The notes: generated from the letters alone by a model not told the origin. Shown: positions 8,409-19,604, counted from the stretch's first letter. The stretch: DNA of 42,453 nt from Prevotellaceae bacterium (GCA_031271465.1 JAISVR010000042.1:1-42453), one strand, 5' to 3'. Translations and numbers: made by a program.

Positions 8409-11400
8409 ATGAAAAAGAGATTTTTTTCTCTTGTTTTTTTTGTGTTAATTTTCCTTCATAGTGCCATACATGCGCAAAATCTTGGTCCCGAATTATTGAC
8501 AAAAAATAATTTCGGAACGATTCAATCGGAAGGTATGAACGGTGACAATCCTGCAACTCGTCGTCCGCTCTATTATCAAGCGTATTCGCCCGCTCAATTG
8601 GTTACCGGTGACAGTATTTTCTATCAACCGCCCACTCAGGCGTATTACAACAATTGGACTGTGAACAGTTATAATCCTCCGTCGTATATTATTTCCATCA
8701 ATCCTTATGTAACGATTGCTCCCCCTCTTCCGACGAATCAAACTGCTTATTTATTTGGTTTCAACGAAGCATGGTACAGCAACTTCTATACTTTTTTGAA
8801 GAAAAACGGGAGCAACTCGGCGGTGCAAATACCTATGGCTCCGAACAATGGTTACTATGTGGTAGCTACCTCTACCAATGGTATGTATGGTGCACCTACT
8901 CTCGGTTGGGGAAACTCTTGGTTTACCGTGTATGATCGATACGAAGTAAACAGAGCTTATCCTATTAATTATTTTTTGATAGTAAATGCTGATTTTACGG
9001 AAAATAAGGTTTTTTACCAGCAGCCGAATATAAGCGTAACTCCCGGACATATTTATCGCATGAGTGCCGATTTGGTAAATCTTAGTTCGGATACTCCGCC
9101 TAATGTTGTTTTCTTTATTGGAGGAAATCCTGTGTATAATACCGGCATTATTTCGCCCGACAATGGTGCATGGAAAACATACAAATTCGATTATATAGCA
9201 CCTTGTGATAAAAATTTGGTTGATGTTTCCTTTTCAAATGATGTAAGCGGCAGTACCGGCAACGACTTGGCTTTGGATAATTTAAGCCTGAAAGAAATAT
9301 TGCCGCAAATTACGATGAGCGTTGAGAATGATTGTCCTACAATACCTGTTATTACGCTTAATGCTGTGATGGAGTTGGAAAAACCATCTGAATATACTTT
9401 TACCTGGTATAAGGATGATGTGCTACAATCGTCAACAGGACAAACTTTTACTGTGAACGAAGGAGGTAATTATTACTACAGGGTTACACACGGTTCAAAT
9501 ACTTGTAATGTACAATCGAAAACGATTAGTATCGACCCTGCAGTTTTTAACTGTAACGAGGTTGTACCTAAAATTACGGCTTTTGACGATTTAGTGCAAG
9601 CCCTCTCTGGTGTTGTAGTGAGCCAAAATATTATAACAGATGGAGCAGGCAAAGATTGTAATACTTATGTAGATAAGGAAAATGGAGGGCTTAACGATGC
9701 CTGTTCGTCCGACAATTTGAATGTCTTTTCGTTCACAATACCATCGGGTTATGGCTACGATAATATAGCCAATACATACACTCCCGGTACACCAATTGTG
9801 ATTACTGACGATACTAATGCTACTATTGGGGTGCTTAACATACAGGCAAACGGCGATTTAACTTTTCAAGAGGCTCCTGATTATACAGGTAGTGTGAGTA
9901 TTATACATTTTTCCTATACTGTTATTCATACGGTATCCGGTGCTACATCTACGGCAAATGTAGATATTCCGTTGAAAGAATTACCATATAATGTAGATGA
10001 GTCTTCGTGTGCAGGCTATCCGGTACAGATAACTTTTACGGTAAAAGAATTTTTGGCGGATGGTTTTATTGATGACCGAACCGGTACGGAATTTCCGATT
10101 TCCGATTCCGACCCTGCTTATCCTACTTTAGTGGGTGATCCGGTAGCTGCCCGTTTCTATTTGATAAATACTTCTACAGGAGATACTATATCTACTACTT
10201 TTGGAACAAGTAATTTCGATCCTGAACATTTTAAAATTCAGCGTACTGCAGGTCATCCGGAATTGGGCGGTAGCATAACTATCACATTTACTCCGACAGT
10301 AGGGGGACTAAATAACTTCGAATTGTATAGTAAACAGCCTTATTTAGCTCCAAACCCAAGTAGCGACAATAAGCTTCGGGCACTTATCGTGGAGCTTTGT
10401 CCACGCTATGCTTCCTGGACAGGTTTAGCCGACGATTTCAATTGGCAAAATCCCAACAACTGGGCGGTTACAGGTTTGGGCAGCGGTTATCCTAACTGGT
10501 GTACCGATGTAATTATTATGGGCGACACAGCGATAATTTCTTTTCCCATTATTAATAAAGCACAACAAGATATATGCCGTGATATTACATTTGAACCCGG
10601 GGCAAGCGTGGGGAAAATACAGGATTTAATTTATCGAGCTGCTTATGTGCAATATAAACCGATTGCCTTCGACCAATGGACTTGTCTTTCGGCTCCGCTT
10701 AAGTATATGTATGCCAATGATTTTACTCCCGACAATACATGGACGGGTACAAGTAATGTGAGCAATGCTTTTTCGGAAATAAAATCTTATATGCGTCTTT
10801 TCGACTTGGCGTATTCTACAAGCGGTAAAGAAAATCCGGACGGAGTGACAGGTACATCCATAGGTAGCTTTTCAAAAGCATTTTCCGAACTGGAAGTACC
10901 ATTAACCAAAGGTTTTGGTTTTGCTTCGGGTATATTGCTGATGGATACAGGGGGAAAAGGTATGTTTACCAAAGATTCTACTTTTTATTTCCCGCGTTTT
11001 ATACCTTATGGCAATCCGGCTCTTATGACGGATGTTACATTTAGTGCTCCGGTTTATCAATACCATAATAATACGGGGGCTTGGCTCGAAGCATCTGGAA
11101 CATTGCCTCGGGGAGGTGGTTATACGACTCCTCAGGGGTTGTTGGACTCAGATTGGGGTGCAGCATTTGAAGGTAAAAAATCGGGAGAGTTTCCCAATCC
11201 GATGTTAAACAACGATAGTCCCATGCGTTTCGTATACGAAAGTGATGGTTACAGCAATAATAACGGTTCATTTAGCATTACGCTTAATGCCGAAGGAGCA
11301 ACCCGTCTTGTAGGTAATCCGCTGATGTCGCATTTAGATTTTGATAAATTTCAAACTGAAAACAGTAGTGCTGTTCAACCTTGGTTTCGTCTTTGGGACG

Positions 11401-12323
11401 GAACAAAATTCTATACTTACATCAAAAGCGGAAGCACCGGAAGCCCAATATGGGCAGGTATGACCGAACTTGCTTCTACTTCCGAAACAATCGAAGGATT
11501 TATCGCTCCGATGCAAGGCTTTTTTGTAGATGTGGTGAATGCTACAAACACTGCGCTTATATTGAACTTCAACACCGATATGTCTACCTCAAAGGCTTGT
11601 ACTCCGACATCTAATTACCACCTGCGAGCAGCCAATACGGCTAACAACCTGTTGAAATTACGACTGAAAATGCAGAATGTAGAAACAGTTGCTACAGTTG
11701 CTTCAATACTCAACGCAAACGACCATTACGATGCAAATGAAGATATTTATAAGCTTTTTTCTTTCGAACAAACTACACCCGAAATTTATACGATTGCAGA
11801 TAAAACCGCTATCGAAATTCAAGCTATAAGTCAGGAAGGAGATGAAAAACTTATACCCATCGGCATTAAAGGAACGGCTACCGGAAACTTTGAATTGAAC
11901 ATAGAAGGTGGAAACAGCTTTGATGTTTACGAACAAGTATTGTTGAAAGATGCCTTCGAAAATAAAGACTACGATTTACGCAAACAGTCGGAATTTAGTT
12001 TCGAAAAAACTGCTTCTGAAAATCTTGAAGGGCGATTTTACATCCATTTGCTTGGCTCTATTGATGCAACAAGTAAACCTGAAAATTCCCATATAGAAAT
12101 CGACAATATTACAATCGTACACGATAATGGAGTAATTCGGGTGTATTCGCCCACAGCTAAAATAGATAATTTTGAGTTGTATGATATTTCGGGTCGATTG
12201 CTGTATCGAAATACAACTGTCAACTCCTTTTCCTATTCATGGAATGCAACTATCGAAAAAGGCATCTACCTGGTCAGAGTACAGGCAGGGAAACGAAATA
12301 AAGTACAAAAAATAAAACGGTAA
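8409..12323 (+). CDS. Large secreted multidomain protein with type IX secretion C-terminal signal
   Basis: 1304-residue extracellular or surface protein. A Sec signal peptide (MKKRFFSLV..., predicted cleavage after HA at residue 22) precedes a beta-sandwich-like region (about 25-295, with a DLALDNLSL end as in carbohydrate-binding-like folds). Next come an Ig-like domain (about 300-378, with TFTWYKDD and NYYYRVT) and a cadherin-like/tandem-95-type domain (about 385-525, with GVLNIQANGDLTFQEAPDYTG). A WTGLADDFNWQNPNNW segment begins near 668, where the long C-terminal beta region starts. The last 75 or so residues are a type-A T9SS sorting domain: NFELYDISGRLLY, GIYLVRVQAG and a basic end KVQKIKR. 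Function is probably surface adhesion or glycan binding; no catalytic motif was recognised. The next gene starts 4 nt after the stop. Confidence 0.88.
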   Translation: MKKRFFSLVFFVLIFLHSAIHAQNLGPELLTKNNFGTIQSEGMNGDNPATRRPLYYQAYSPAQLVTGDSIFYQPPTQAYYNNWTVNSYNPPSYIISINPYVTIAPPLPTNQTAYLFGFNEAWYSNFYTFLKKNGSNSAVQIPMAPNNGYYVVATSTNGMYGAPTLGWGNSWFTVYDRYEVNRAYPINYFLIVNADFTENKVFYQQPNISVTPGHIYRMSADLVNLSSDTPPNVVFFIGGNPVYNTGIISPDNGAWKTYKFDYIAPCDKNLVDVSFSNDVSGSTGNDLALDNLSLKEILPQITMSVENDCPTIPVITLNAVMELEKPSEYTFTWYKDDVLQSSTGQTFTVNEGGNYYYRVTHGSNTCNVQSKTISIDPAVFNCNEVVPKITAFDDLVQALSGVVVSQNIITDGAGKDCNTYVDKENGGLNDACSSDNLNVFSFTIPSGYGYDNIANTYTPGTPIVITDDTNATIGVLNIQANGDLTFQEAPDYTGSVSIIHFSYTVIHTVSGATSTANVDIPLKELPYNVDESSCAGYPVQITFTVKEFLADGFIDDRTGTEFPISDSDPAYPTLVGDPVAARFYLINTSTGDTISTTFGTSNFDPEHFKIQRTAGHPELGGSITITFTPTVGGLNNFELYSKQPYLAPNPSSDNKLRALIVELCPRYASWTGLADDFNWQNPNNWAVTGLGSGYPNWCTDVIIMGDTAIISFPIINKAQQDICRDITFEPGASVGKIQDLIYRAAYVQYKPIAFDQWTCLSAPLKYMYANDFTPDNTWTGTSNVSNAFSEIKSYMRLFDLAYSTSGKENPDGVTGTSIGSFSKAFSELEVPLTKGFGFASGILLMDTGGKGMFTKDSTFYFPRFIPYGNPALMTDVTFSAPVYQYHNNTGAWLEASGTLPRGGGYTTPQGLLDSDWGAAFEGKKSGEFPNPMLNNDSPMRFVYESDGYSNNNGSFSITLNAEGATRLVGNPLMSHLDFDKFQTENSSAVQPWFRLWDGTKFYTYIKSGSTGSPIWAGMTELASTSETIEGFIAPMQGFFVDVVNATNTALILNFNTDMSTSKACTPTSNYHLRAANTANNLLKLRLKMQNVETVATVASILNANDHYDANEDIYKLFSFEQTTPEIYTIADKTAIEIQAISQEGDEKLIPIGIKGTATGNFELNIEGGNSFDVYEQVLLKDAFENKDYDLRKQSEFSFEKTASENLEGRFYIHLLGSIDATSKPENSHIEIDNITIVHDNGVIRVYSPTAKIDNFELYDISGRLLYRNTTVNSFSYSWNATIEKGIYLVRVQAGKRNKVQKIKR

Positions 12324-12327
12324 TACA

Positions 12328-12627
12328 ATGAAAAAGATGATAATAGCAACACTATTTTTCTTGTATTGTCTGTTTCCAACACAAGCTCGGCAATTGGAAT
12401 ATGTTGTTGCAAATACTTCTGACAATACATTCGCACGCGAAATAGAGAGTTTTCAAAAACCGGTACAAGAAGAGGATGAAATGCAATTATTAGGCGGTTT
12501 GGGTATTGGCGATGATGAAACAGAATTAGGAGGAGCTAAAACTCCCGTTGGAGATGCTGTTTATCTCTTAGTGCTGTTTGTTGCGGGTTATGCTATCAAA
12601 CTTTATAAGCAAAAACGAAATGAGTAA
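12328..12627 (+). CDS. Small exported protein with C-terminal membrane anchor/sorting-like tail
   Basis: 99 residues: N-terminal signal peptide (MKKMIIATLFFLYCLFPTQA), a mostly acidic middle (VQEEDEMQLLGGLGIGDDETELGG), then TPVGDAV, one hydrophobic helix (YLLVLFVAGYAI) and a basic tail KLYKQKRNE. The tripartite end (short motif, transmembrane helix, basic tail) is laid out like known C-terminal sorting signals. It starts 4 nt after the stop of the T9SS cargo gene, so the two are surely co-transcribed. Similar small proteins accompany large secreted proteins in Bacteroidota, but no function is known to me. The last five codons form one arm of the terminator. Confidence 0.8.
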   Translation: MKKMIIATLFFLYCLFPTQARQLEYVVANTSDNTFAREIESFQKPVQEEDEMQLLGGLGIGDDETELGGAKTPVGDAVYLLVLFVAGYAIKLYKQKRNE

Positions 12628-12656
12628 AAAATAATCTCTTCACTCATTTCGTTTTT
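12611..12656. terminator. Hairpin terminator, bidirectional
   Basis: Perfect 15-bp arms (12611-12625 and 12642-12656) with an A-run before and a T-run after. It ends the T9SS cargo operon and can also serve the convergent metY gene. The 5' arm overlaps the end of the small gene. Confidence 0.9.
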
Positions 12657-12671
12657 TTGGAAATCTAATTA

Positions 12672-14051
<1,380 letters not shown>

Positions 14052-14083
14052 TCACTCGGGCAATACCATAAATGTGGTATTTT

Positions 14084-15883
14084 CTAAGTTCCAAATTCTT
14101 TTTGAATGTCCAACACAACACTGTTTTCTTCGAATTTGCCCCGGAGTACGCTGAACTCTGCATTTTTGCTTTCCGCATCACTATCTAAGCCGAAGCAGAT
14201 TTTTGCCTCGGCAGAAAATTCTTTGGCAGCGTCGGCAAGCAAGATATTTTTATATTTTTCGCGGGCTTTGGCGGCGTTTTCGGTAACAGTTTCCGGATTG
14301 GCAAGATAGGGTTTTGCCCATGCAGCTTCCATTTTCGAGTAAGCATCGCTGTGTACAAAATTCAACTGCTTATTCCAGTTTTCGAGATTCGTTATTTCAC
14401 CGCGTTTTAATTTTTCACTCAAAAAATTAATCATCATTTCAGGTATAACTAATCCTGCCAAATCGAGCCATTTGCCGCTGCAATCGTCGGTAGAGGCAGG
14501 TATATTTTTTGATAGAATTTCTCCAACATACATATCCAGCAACATTTGATAATGAGCAATGGCTCGCGGTACAAAAGCGGTAGCGATTTTGCATCCGCCG
14601 TGTGTGTACGAAGCAGCCTCGGGGTGTTTTTCCTGCAAAGTTTTCAGCGTTTCGATAGCTGTAAGAATTTGTTGGGCAATATTCGGATTTAACCATGCAA
14701 AACAAATCGGGTCGAGTAAATCGGCATGTTTGCGTTTGTCGCGTACAAGCCATTTTTTACAATCGCGATAAGTACCTACCGAAGTGGTATTCATAGCCGG
14801 CATCAGGTTGTAATCACCATGGTTTTCAACGATATACGAAAACGGGAAGACTTCCGTATCTATGCGTTTTTTCACCTTGGTAAGTACCACCGAAAAAGCG
14901 CCGATTCGTGAGGGAAGCATCAGGTAAGAATCGCTCGCCATTTTGCTGCCACGCCGCAACACTCCGTGGTGCATTGCTCCCAACTTGTAGGCATGGTTGC
15001 TCATATTGCTGCCGCTGCCTGCGTTGAAAAACGAAAAAATCGAGGCTATGAGTAACGACGAGCGATGGTGCGACACCGTGAACGGACCTGCAAATGCCGA
15101 TACCGCCTCGCCGTGCATCATTTCGCAGTTAGCAAAAAACAGGCTGTGTGTAGCCGAAAAAGCTTTGCTTATAAAGCAAGATTCGCCTACAAAACAAGCT
15201 TCGAGCTGGCTGCTGTCCAACACTTTGGCATAAGGCGCCATGATAAAATCGCGGGCAATAACCCCTGTGCCCACTTCGGCACCGATACCTATGCTGCCGT
15301 TGTACAACAAATTGGCGCCTTCAACCAAAGCGTTTGCAGCAATGTTTACATCGGTAATTTGAGTGCAAAAACGGATTACGGAAGCTTTGCCTATCGTGCC
15401 GAGGTCTGATTGTCGGCTTTCGGCAAAGCGGTTGATTAAGTTTTCGAGCGCGGCAATTAATTTTTTATCATGTTGTTGTGTAGCGAGCAAATAGGCGGTT
15501 GGCGCATTAAGCAGCTCGGCAATGGGCAGCGCGCGCGAACCTGTTTCGTCGAGTACCGATACTCGAACGCCGTTACCAAACCGCGCTTTGGGGCGGGTTT
15601 CCATCTGCGCCACTTTGTCGATAAATGCTTGTTTTTCAATTGTATAATTAAAAATAGTGCTATCGAAAATTTGTACATTATCGGCAATATCGCAGTTTGT
15701 CAGTTGAGCATTATCGATAGCAATAGAGGCTCCTAAGCGAATCTTGCCCGAAAAGCGGCTGCAACGGATATTCTTCGTCGAAAAATCGGGTGATACTTCA
15801 ATCAAATTCCAATCGGTACACAAGCAGTGTTGCGCTTCGAGTTGGACGATTTCCAAATAGGTAAGAGGGCGATATGTTTTCAT
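14084..15883 (-). CDS. DUF4954 family protein with left-handed beta-helix repeats
   Basis: 599-residue protein of the DUF4954 family, common in Bacteroidota. The first half has hexapeptide-like beta-helix strands of the LpxA/nucleotidyltransferase type (GKIRLGASIAIDNAQLTNCDIADNVQIFDS and later TDVNIAANALVEGANLL). Conserved HSLFFANCEMMHGEA and GSGSNMSNHAYKLGAMHHG segments follow. The C-terminal 250 residues are helical. The hexapeptide fold suggests a trimeric acyl- or sugar-nucleotide-type enzyme, but no biochemical role is known to me. The start at MKTYRPLTYLEIVQLEAQH fits the family. It follows the membrane-protein gene by 13 nt, so it is in the hflX operon. Confidence 0.88.
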   Translation of the reverse strand: MKTYRPLTYLEIVQLEAQHCLCTDWNLIEVSPDFSTKNIRCSRFSGKIRLGASIAIDNAQLTNCDIADNVQIFDSTIFNYTIEKQAFIDKVAQMETRPKARFGNGVRVSVLDETGSRALPIAELLNAPTAYLLATQQHDKKLIAALENLINRFAESRQSDLGTIGKASVIRFCTQITDVNIAANALVEGANLLYNGSIGIGAEVGTGVIARDFIMAPYAKVLDSSQLEACFVGESCFISKAFSATHSLFFANCEMMHGEAVSAFAGPFTVSHHRSSLLIASIFSFFNAGSGSNMSNHAYKLGAMHHGVLRRGSKMASDSYLMLPSRIGAFSVVLTKVKKRIDTEVFPFSYIVENHGDYNLMPAMNTTSVGTYRDCKKWLVRDKRKHADLLDPICFAWLNPNIAQQILTAIETLKTLQEKHPEAASYTHGGCKIATAFVPRAIAHYQMLLDMYVGEILSKNIPASTDDCSGKWLDLAGLVIPEMMINFLSEKLKRGEITNLENWNKQLNFVHSDAYSKMEAAWAKPYLANPETVTENAAKAREKYKNILLADAAKEFSAEAKICFGLDSDAESKNAEFSVLRGKFEENSVVLDIQKEFGT

Positions 15884-15896
15884 TTTTTGTTGATTT

Positions 15897-16772
15897 TTAA
15901 TTTTTGTCTTTTGCTTTTTTATTCTCTAAAAGTGTAGTATAACCGGCACACAGCATCCATAAAACAAACAGATGGAAGACAATACCAGCCCAATCTTTAA
16001 ATCCGAAAAAATAAATTAATCCAAAAAGCAAAGTATCAATACCATATACAATTATGCCTGTCAAATATACTTTTCGATTGCCTTTTCTGCTTTTAGTCCA
16101 AATCCAAAAGAAAAATATCGGCAATAATAGAGTTAAAATAAAACCCAATGCGGTTAAATTAATGCCGGTTGTTTTTCGAAAGCTAAATACAAATCCCAAT
16201 ATCCCTTCATTAATTCCAAGTCCGACGGGAAAGCGTATTATGCCTCCTAAGTTTTGATCATACATACTAATGTTTATCGTAGTCAATATAGATAAAATGC
16301 CAATCCATAAAAACCAGGAGGCACCACCTTGAATAATATTTTTTTGCTTGATTTGTTCGTTAATTTTATCATTGATTTTTTCTTTTCGTAAAGATTTTAC
16401 AACTTCTTCCGTTAGTTGTAAGTGTCGTTCTTTCGATATTTTCTTTGCCAAAGCTAATTCTTCTTCCGTCCATTCTTCGGGATTAACAATAATATCCATT
16501 ATATCGCTGTCAGAAAAAGAATACAAATAATGCTCGTCAAACAAATTTGTTTTGTTGTTCTTTGAAAGAATTTCATCTGCTTTTTCCACATCGGTTGCCC
16601 GTATTTTTAGTATAATTCCATCTTGCAGCGGATTTATATTTTTTGCGGTAATATCAAATCGCATGGCAGAATCGTCTATTTCAAACGGGATTTGATTTGT
16701 ATTAAGCAAATCAATCAAAGACGACGCTTCCTGTAAAGTTGAAAATGTCTGATAAGCTATGAAATTGTTCAT
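15897..16772 (-). CDS. Membrane protein with N-terminal DUF2007-like domain
   Basis: 291 residues. The first 75 or so (FIAYQTFSTLQEASSLIDLLNTNQIPFEID, then ILKIRATDVEKADEIL) look like the small ferredoxin-like 'putative signal-transducing' DUF2007 domain. A charged middle with EEWTEEELALAKKISKERH follows, then about four transmembrane helices from residue 150 to the end. Function is unknown. It lies 23 nt after hflX and 13 nt before the DUF4954 gene, so it is an operon member. Proteins of this layout are frequent in Bacteroidota. The domain call is moderate; the membrane topology is clear. Confidence 0.75.
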   Translation of the reverse strand: MNNFIAYQTFSTLQEASSLIDLLNTNQIPFEIDDSAMRFDITAKNINPLQDGIILKIRATDVEKADEILSKNNKTNLFDEHYLYSFSDSDIMDIIVNPEEWTEEELALAKKISKERHLQLTEEVVKSLRKEKINDKINEQIKQKNIIQGGASWFLWIGILSILTTINISMYDQNLGGIIRFPVGLGINEGILGFVFSFRKTTGINLTALGFILTLLLPIFFFWIWTKSRKGNRKVYLTGIIVYGIDTLLFGLIYFFGFKDWAGIVFHLFVLWMLCAGYTTLLENKKAKDKN

Positions 16773-16795
16773 AGTGATAGTGTTTGTTTGAAAAA

Positions 16796-18010
16796 TTATT
16801 CTTCGTTTTCTACTTCGGGATATAAAAAATCGTTGTACGGAAATCGTTGGATATGTATTTTTCGTACCTCACGATAAATCAACGCTTTCAGTTCTTCGAT
16901 ATTTTCCTTTTTTCTGGCAGAAATAAAGATGCAATGTTCGTGCATTTTATTCATCCAGGAAGCTTTCAGTTCGTCGAGGCTAATGTTTTCGCGGCGTTTC
17001 TCGGTGAGGTCATCCTCAGCTTTGGGCGTATAGCTGAAAGCATCAATCTTATTGAAAACCAAAATAGTAGGCTTCTCCGTTTTGTCCAATTCGGCAAGCG
17101 TGTGATTCACCACCTCGATTTGTTCTTCAAAATTCGGGTGCGAAATATCTACCACATGAATAAGCAAGTCGGCTTCACGCACCTCGTCGAGCGTCGATTT
17201 AAACGACTCAACCAAATGATGCGGCAGCTTGCGAATAAAGCCCACCGTGTCGCTTAGCAAAAAGGGCAGGTTTTCTATCGTAACCTTGCGTACCGTGGTA
17301 TCGAGCGTAGCAAAAAGCTTATTTTCGGCAAAAACTTCCGATTTGCTTAACAAATTCATTATCGTCGATTTGCCCACATTGGTGTAGCCAACCAACGCTA
17401 CGCGTACGAGTTTTCCGCGGTTTTTGCGTTGCGTAGCCATTTGGCGGTCAATCACTTTAAGCTCATCTTTGAGGAAAGCGATGCGCTGTTTGATAATGCG
17501 TTTGTCCGCCTCAATCTGCGTTTCACCCATACCGCGCGAAGTAGTTCCGCCACCTCGTTGCCGGTCTAAGTGGCTCCACATTCGCGTGAGGCGCGGCAGC
17601 ATGTATTGCAATTGCGCTACTTCAACTTGTGTTTTGGAGTAAGAAGTTTGTGCGCGTTGCACGAAAATTTCGAGTATCAAAATCGTACGGTCGAGCACCT
17701 TGATATTTAGAATTTTTTCGATGTTGCGCAATTGCCGCGGCGAAAGCTCATCGTCGAAAATTGCCATTTCGATTTCATTTTCGTCGATATAGGTTTTTAT
17801 TTCGTCCAATTTCCCCTGTCCGATGTAGGTGTTTGAATTTGGCATATCGAGCCGTTGTAAAAATGTTTTTTGCGGCTCAATGCCCGAAGTTTCAGCAAGA
17901 AAAGCCAGTTCGTCCAAGTATTCCTTGGCGCGCTCTTCGCTTTGTTCGGGTGTAATCAAACCTATCAAAACGGCGGTATGATTGAATATTTCGGTGGTGT
18001 TTTCTGTCAT
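16796..18010 (-). CDS. hflX: HflX ribosome-associated GTPase
   Basis: 404-residue HflX, a GTPase that binds 70S/50S ribosomes and rescues or splits stalled ribosomes, for example after heat stress. The N-terminal HflX domain has TYIGQGKLDEI and FDDELSPRQLRNIE. The glycine-rich linker RGGGTTSRGMGETQIEAD is at about 152-169, and G1 is GYTNVGKS (208-215). G3 is DTVGFIRKLP, which has the usual HflX DTVGF, and NKID is G4. The C-terminus is acidic. It lies 15 nt after the KilA-N gene, so it may be co-transcribed with it, which is unusual for hflX. Confidence 0.97.
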   Translation of the reverse strand: MTENTTEIFNHTAVLIGLITPEQSEERAKEYLDELAFLAETSGIEPQKTFLQRLDMPNSNTYIGQGKLDEIKTYIDENEIEMAIFDDELSPRQLRNIEKILNIKVLDRTILILEIFVQRAQTSYSKTQVEVAQLQYMLPRLTRMWSHLDRQRGGGTTSRGMGETQIEADKRIIKQRIAFLKDELKVIDRQMATQRKNRGKLVRVALVGYTNVGKSTIMNLLSKSEVFAENKLFATLDTTVRKVTIENLPFLLSDTVGFIRKLPHHLVESFKSTLDEVREADLLIHVVDISHPNFEEQIEVVNHTLAELDKTEKPTILVFNKIDAFSYTPKAEDDLTEKRRENISLDELKASWMNKMHEHCIFISARKKENIEELKALIYREVRKIHIQRFPYNDFLYPEVENEE

Positions 18011-18025
18011 AAATTTATTTGTAAT

Positions 18026-18826
18026 TTACTTTAACTTCTTTTTGTTTTCCACTTCCTGCAACACGCTCATTTGCTGAATAGCAATTTGATTTAATTTTAC
18101 TAATCGTTCTGGTTGCGAAACAGCATCATTTATCAATACGGCGTTTATATTTTCCATATTCGAGAGACAAATCAGTTCGTTTATCGTAGTATAATCGCGC
18201 ATATTGCCTTTTTGGTCGGGATTTTTGTCGCGCCATTCTTTGGCGGTCATTCCGAATAATGCGACATTCAGCACATCTGCCTCGCTTGCATAAATGAAAT
18301 TGATCTGTTCTTTAGACAATTGTTTGGGTATCAAATTCCGACTAATTGCCGAAGTGTGAATGTGATAATTGATTTTTGCCAACTCGCGCTTGGCAGTCCA
18401 ACCGATGGCTTTTTGTTCGTCTTCTTTGAGGCGTTGGAATTCTCTAACGATATAAATTTTGAATTCAGGACTAATCCACAAGGCAAATTCAAAGGCAATA
18501 TCTTTGTGGGCATAAGTGCCGCCGTAACGACCGGCTCGTGCCTGCAAAGAAATAATATTGCATTTTTCAATCAAATCTTTTACGCTAATTCTGAAAGAGT
18601 TAAGCCCTGCTTGACTTTTAATTGTGTCGAATTCGACATAATTAAAATGAGGATTATACACTTTTTCCCAAATACCGATATACTCTAAAGTGTTGCGATT
18701 TCGCAGCCAACTTGTTACGAAATACTCACCGTCTTTGGCTTTTATCATATCTGTCAATGAGATATAATCTTCATTGTTGATTTGCAAAACGGTTACTTCC
18801 GTGTCTTTTACAAAAATTTTCGCCAT
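18026..18826 (-). CDS. KilA-N domain protein (phage antirepressor-like)
   Basis: 266 residues with a KilA-N DNA-binding domain over about 15-135: DYISLTDMIKAKDGEYFVTSWLRNRNTLEYIGIWE, AGRYGGTYAHKDIAFEFALWISPEFKIYIVREFQRLKEDE. The C-terminal part has EADVLNVALFGMTAKEWRDKNPDQKGNMRDY, common in bacterial stand-alone KilA-N proteins. KilA-N is found in phage and large-virus antirepressors and in orphan bacterial genes; its target is unknown. It is a solitary accessory gene between pyrH and hflX, with no other phage gene nearby. The N-terminus MAKIFVKDTEVTV is consistent with start at 18826. Confidence 0.9.
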   Translation of the reverse strand: MAKIFVKDTEVTVLQINNEDYISLTDMIKAKDGEYFVTSWLRNRNTLEYIGIWEKVYNPHFNYVEFDTIKSQAGLNSFRISVKDLIEKCNIISLQARAGRYGGTYAHKDIAFEFALWISPEFKIYIVREFQRLKEDEQKAIGWTAKRELAKINYHIHTSAISRNLIPKQLSKEQINFIYASEADVLNVALFGMTAKEWRDKNPDQKGNMRDYTTINELICLSNMENINAVLINDAVSQPERLVKLNQIAIQQMSVLQEVENKKKLK

Positions 18827-18893
18827 AACAGTATCGCATTTTTATTACTTGCAAACAACTTTGTTTATTGCCGATTTCAATAATGATTCCACT

Positions 18894-19604
18894 TTAAAAT
18901 ACCAATGTCCCAATCTTTTCTCCCAAAATAACCTTTTTCAAATTGCCCACGGTATCCATATCAAACACATAAATAGGCATATTGTTTTCCTTGCACATGG
19001 TGGTGGCAGTCAAATCCATTACTTTCAGGTTGCGGTTGTAAATTTCGTCGTAAGATATTTTGTCGAACTTTTTAGCCGTTGGGTCTTTCTCGGGGTCGGC
19101 AGTGTAAATGCCATCCACGCGCGTGCCTTTGAGCATTACATCGGCTTCGATTTCGATGGCGCGCAGCGATGAACCGGTGTCGGTGGTAAAAAATGGATTG
19201 CCTGTACCGCCCGAAAATATTGCCACTTCGCCTTTTTCCAAACTCTCGATGGCTTTCTGTTTGCTGTAAAATTCGCCCACAGGTTCCATGCGGATAGCGG
19301 TGAGTACGCGGGCTTTCACGCCCCGTTTTTCGAGAGCCGAACTGAGTGCGAGGCTGTTAATCACCGTGGCAAGCATTCCCATTTGGTCGCCCTTTACGCG
19401 GTCGAAGCCTTTACCGGCACCCGTTAAGCCGCGGAAGATATTGCCACCGCCGATAACGATGCCGATTTGTACGCCCAGCGCAGCAATTTCGCCGATTTGG
19501 GCGGCATATTCTTCTAAGCGCGTTTCGTCTATTCCGTACTGTTTTTCGCCCATAAGCGATTCGCCGCTGAGCTTGAGGAGTATTCGTTTAAATTGTATTT
19601 CCAT
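18894..19604 (-). CDS. pyrH: UMP kinase PyrH
   Basis: 236-residue amino-acid-kinase-fold UMP kinase, which phosphorylates UMP to UDP for nucleotide synthesis. KRILLKLSGESLMG at the start, GIVIGGGNIFRG, DRVKGDQMGMLATVINSLAL and FSGGTGNPFFTTDTGSSLRAIEIEAD are all diagnostic, and length matches the bacterial family. The start is ATG at 19604. The longer frame would begin at a TTG (19622) that is the 3' end of the -7 box TATCTTTG itself, so it cannot be translated from this promoter. Essential gene in most bacteria. Confidence 0.97.
   Translation of the reverse strand: MEIQFKRILLKLSGESLMGEKQYGIDETRLEEYAAQIGEIAALGVQIGIVIGGGNIFRGLTGAGKGFDRVKGDQMGMLATVINSLALSSALEKRGVKARVLTAIRMEPVGEFYSKQKAIESLEKGEVAIFSGGTGNPFFTTDTGSSLRAIEIEADVMLKGTRVDGIYTADPEKDPTAKKFDKISYDEIYNRNLKVMDLTATTMCKENNMPIYVFDMDTVGNLKKVILGEKIGTLVF

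Noticed and set aside
14063-14083. AATACCA/TGGTATT hairpin after the DUF4954 gene as terminator
   Set aside because: Only a 7-bp stem with no T-run on the gene's strand.
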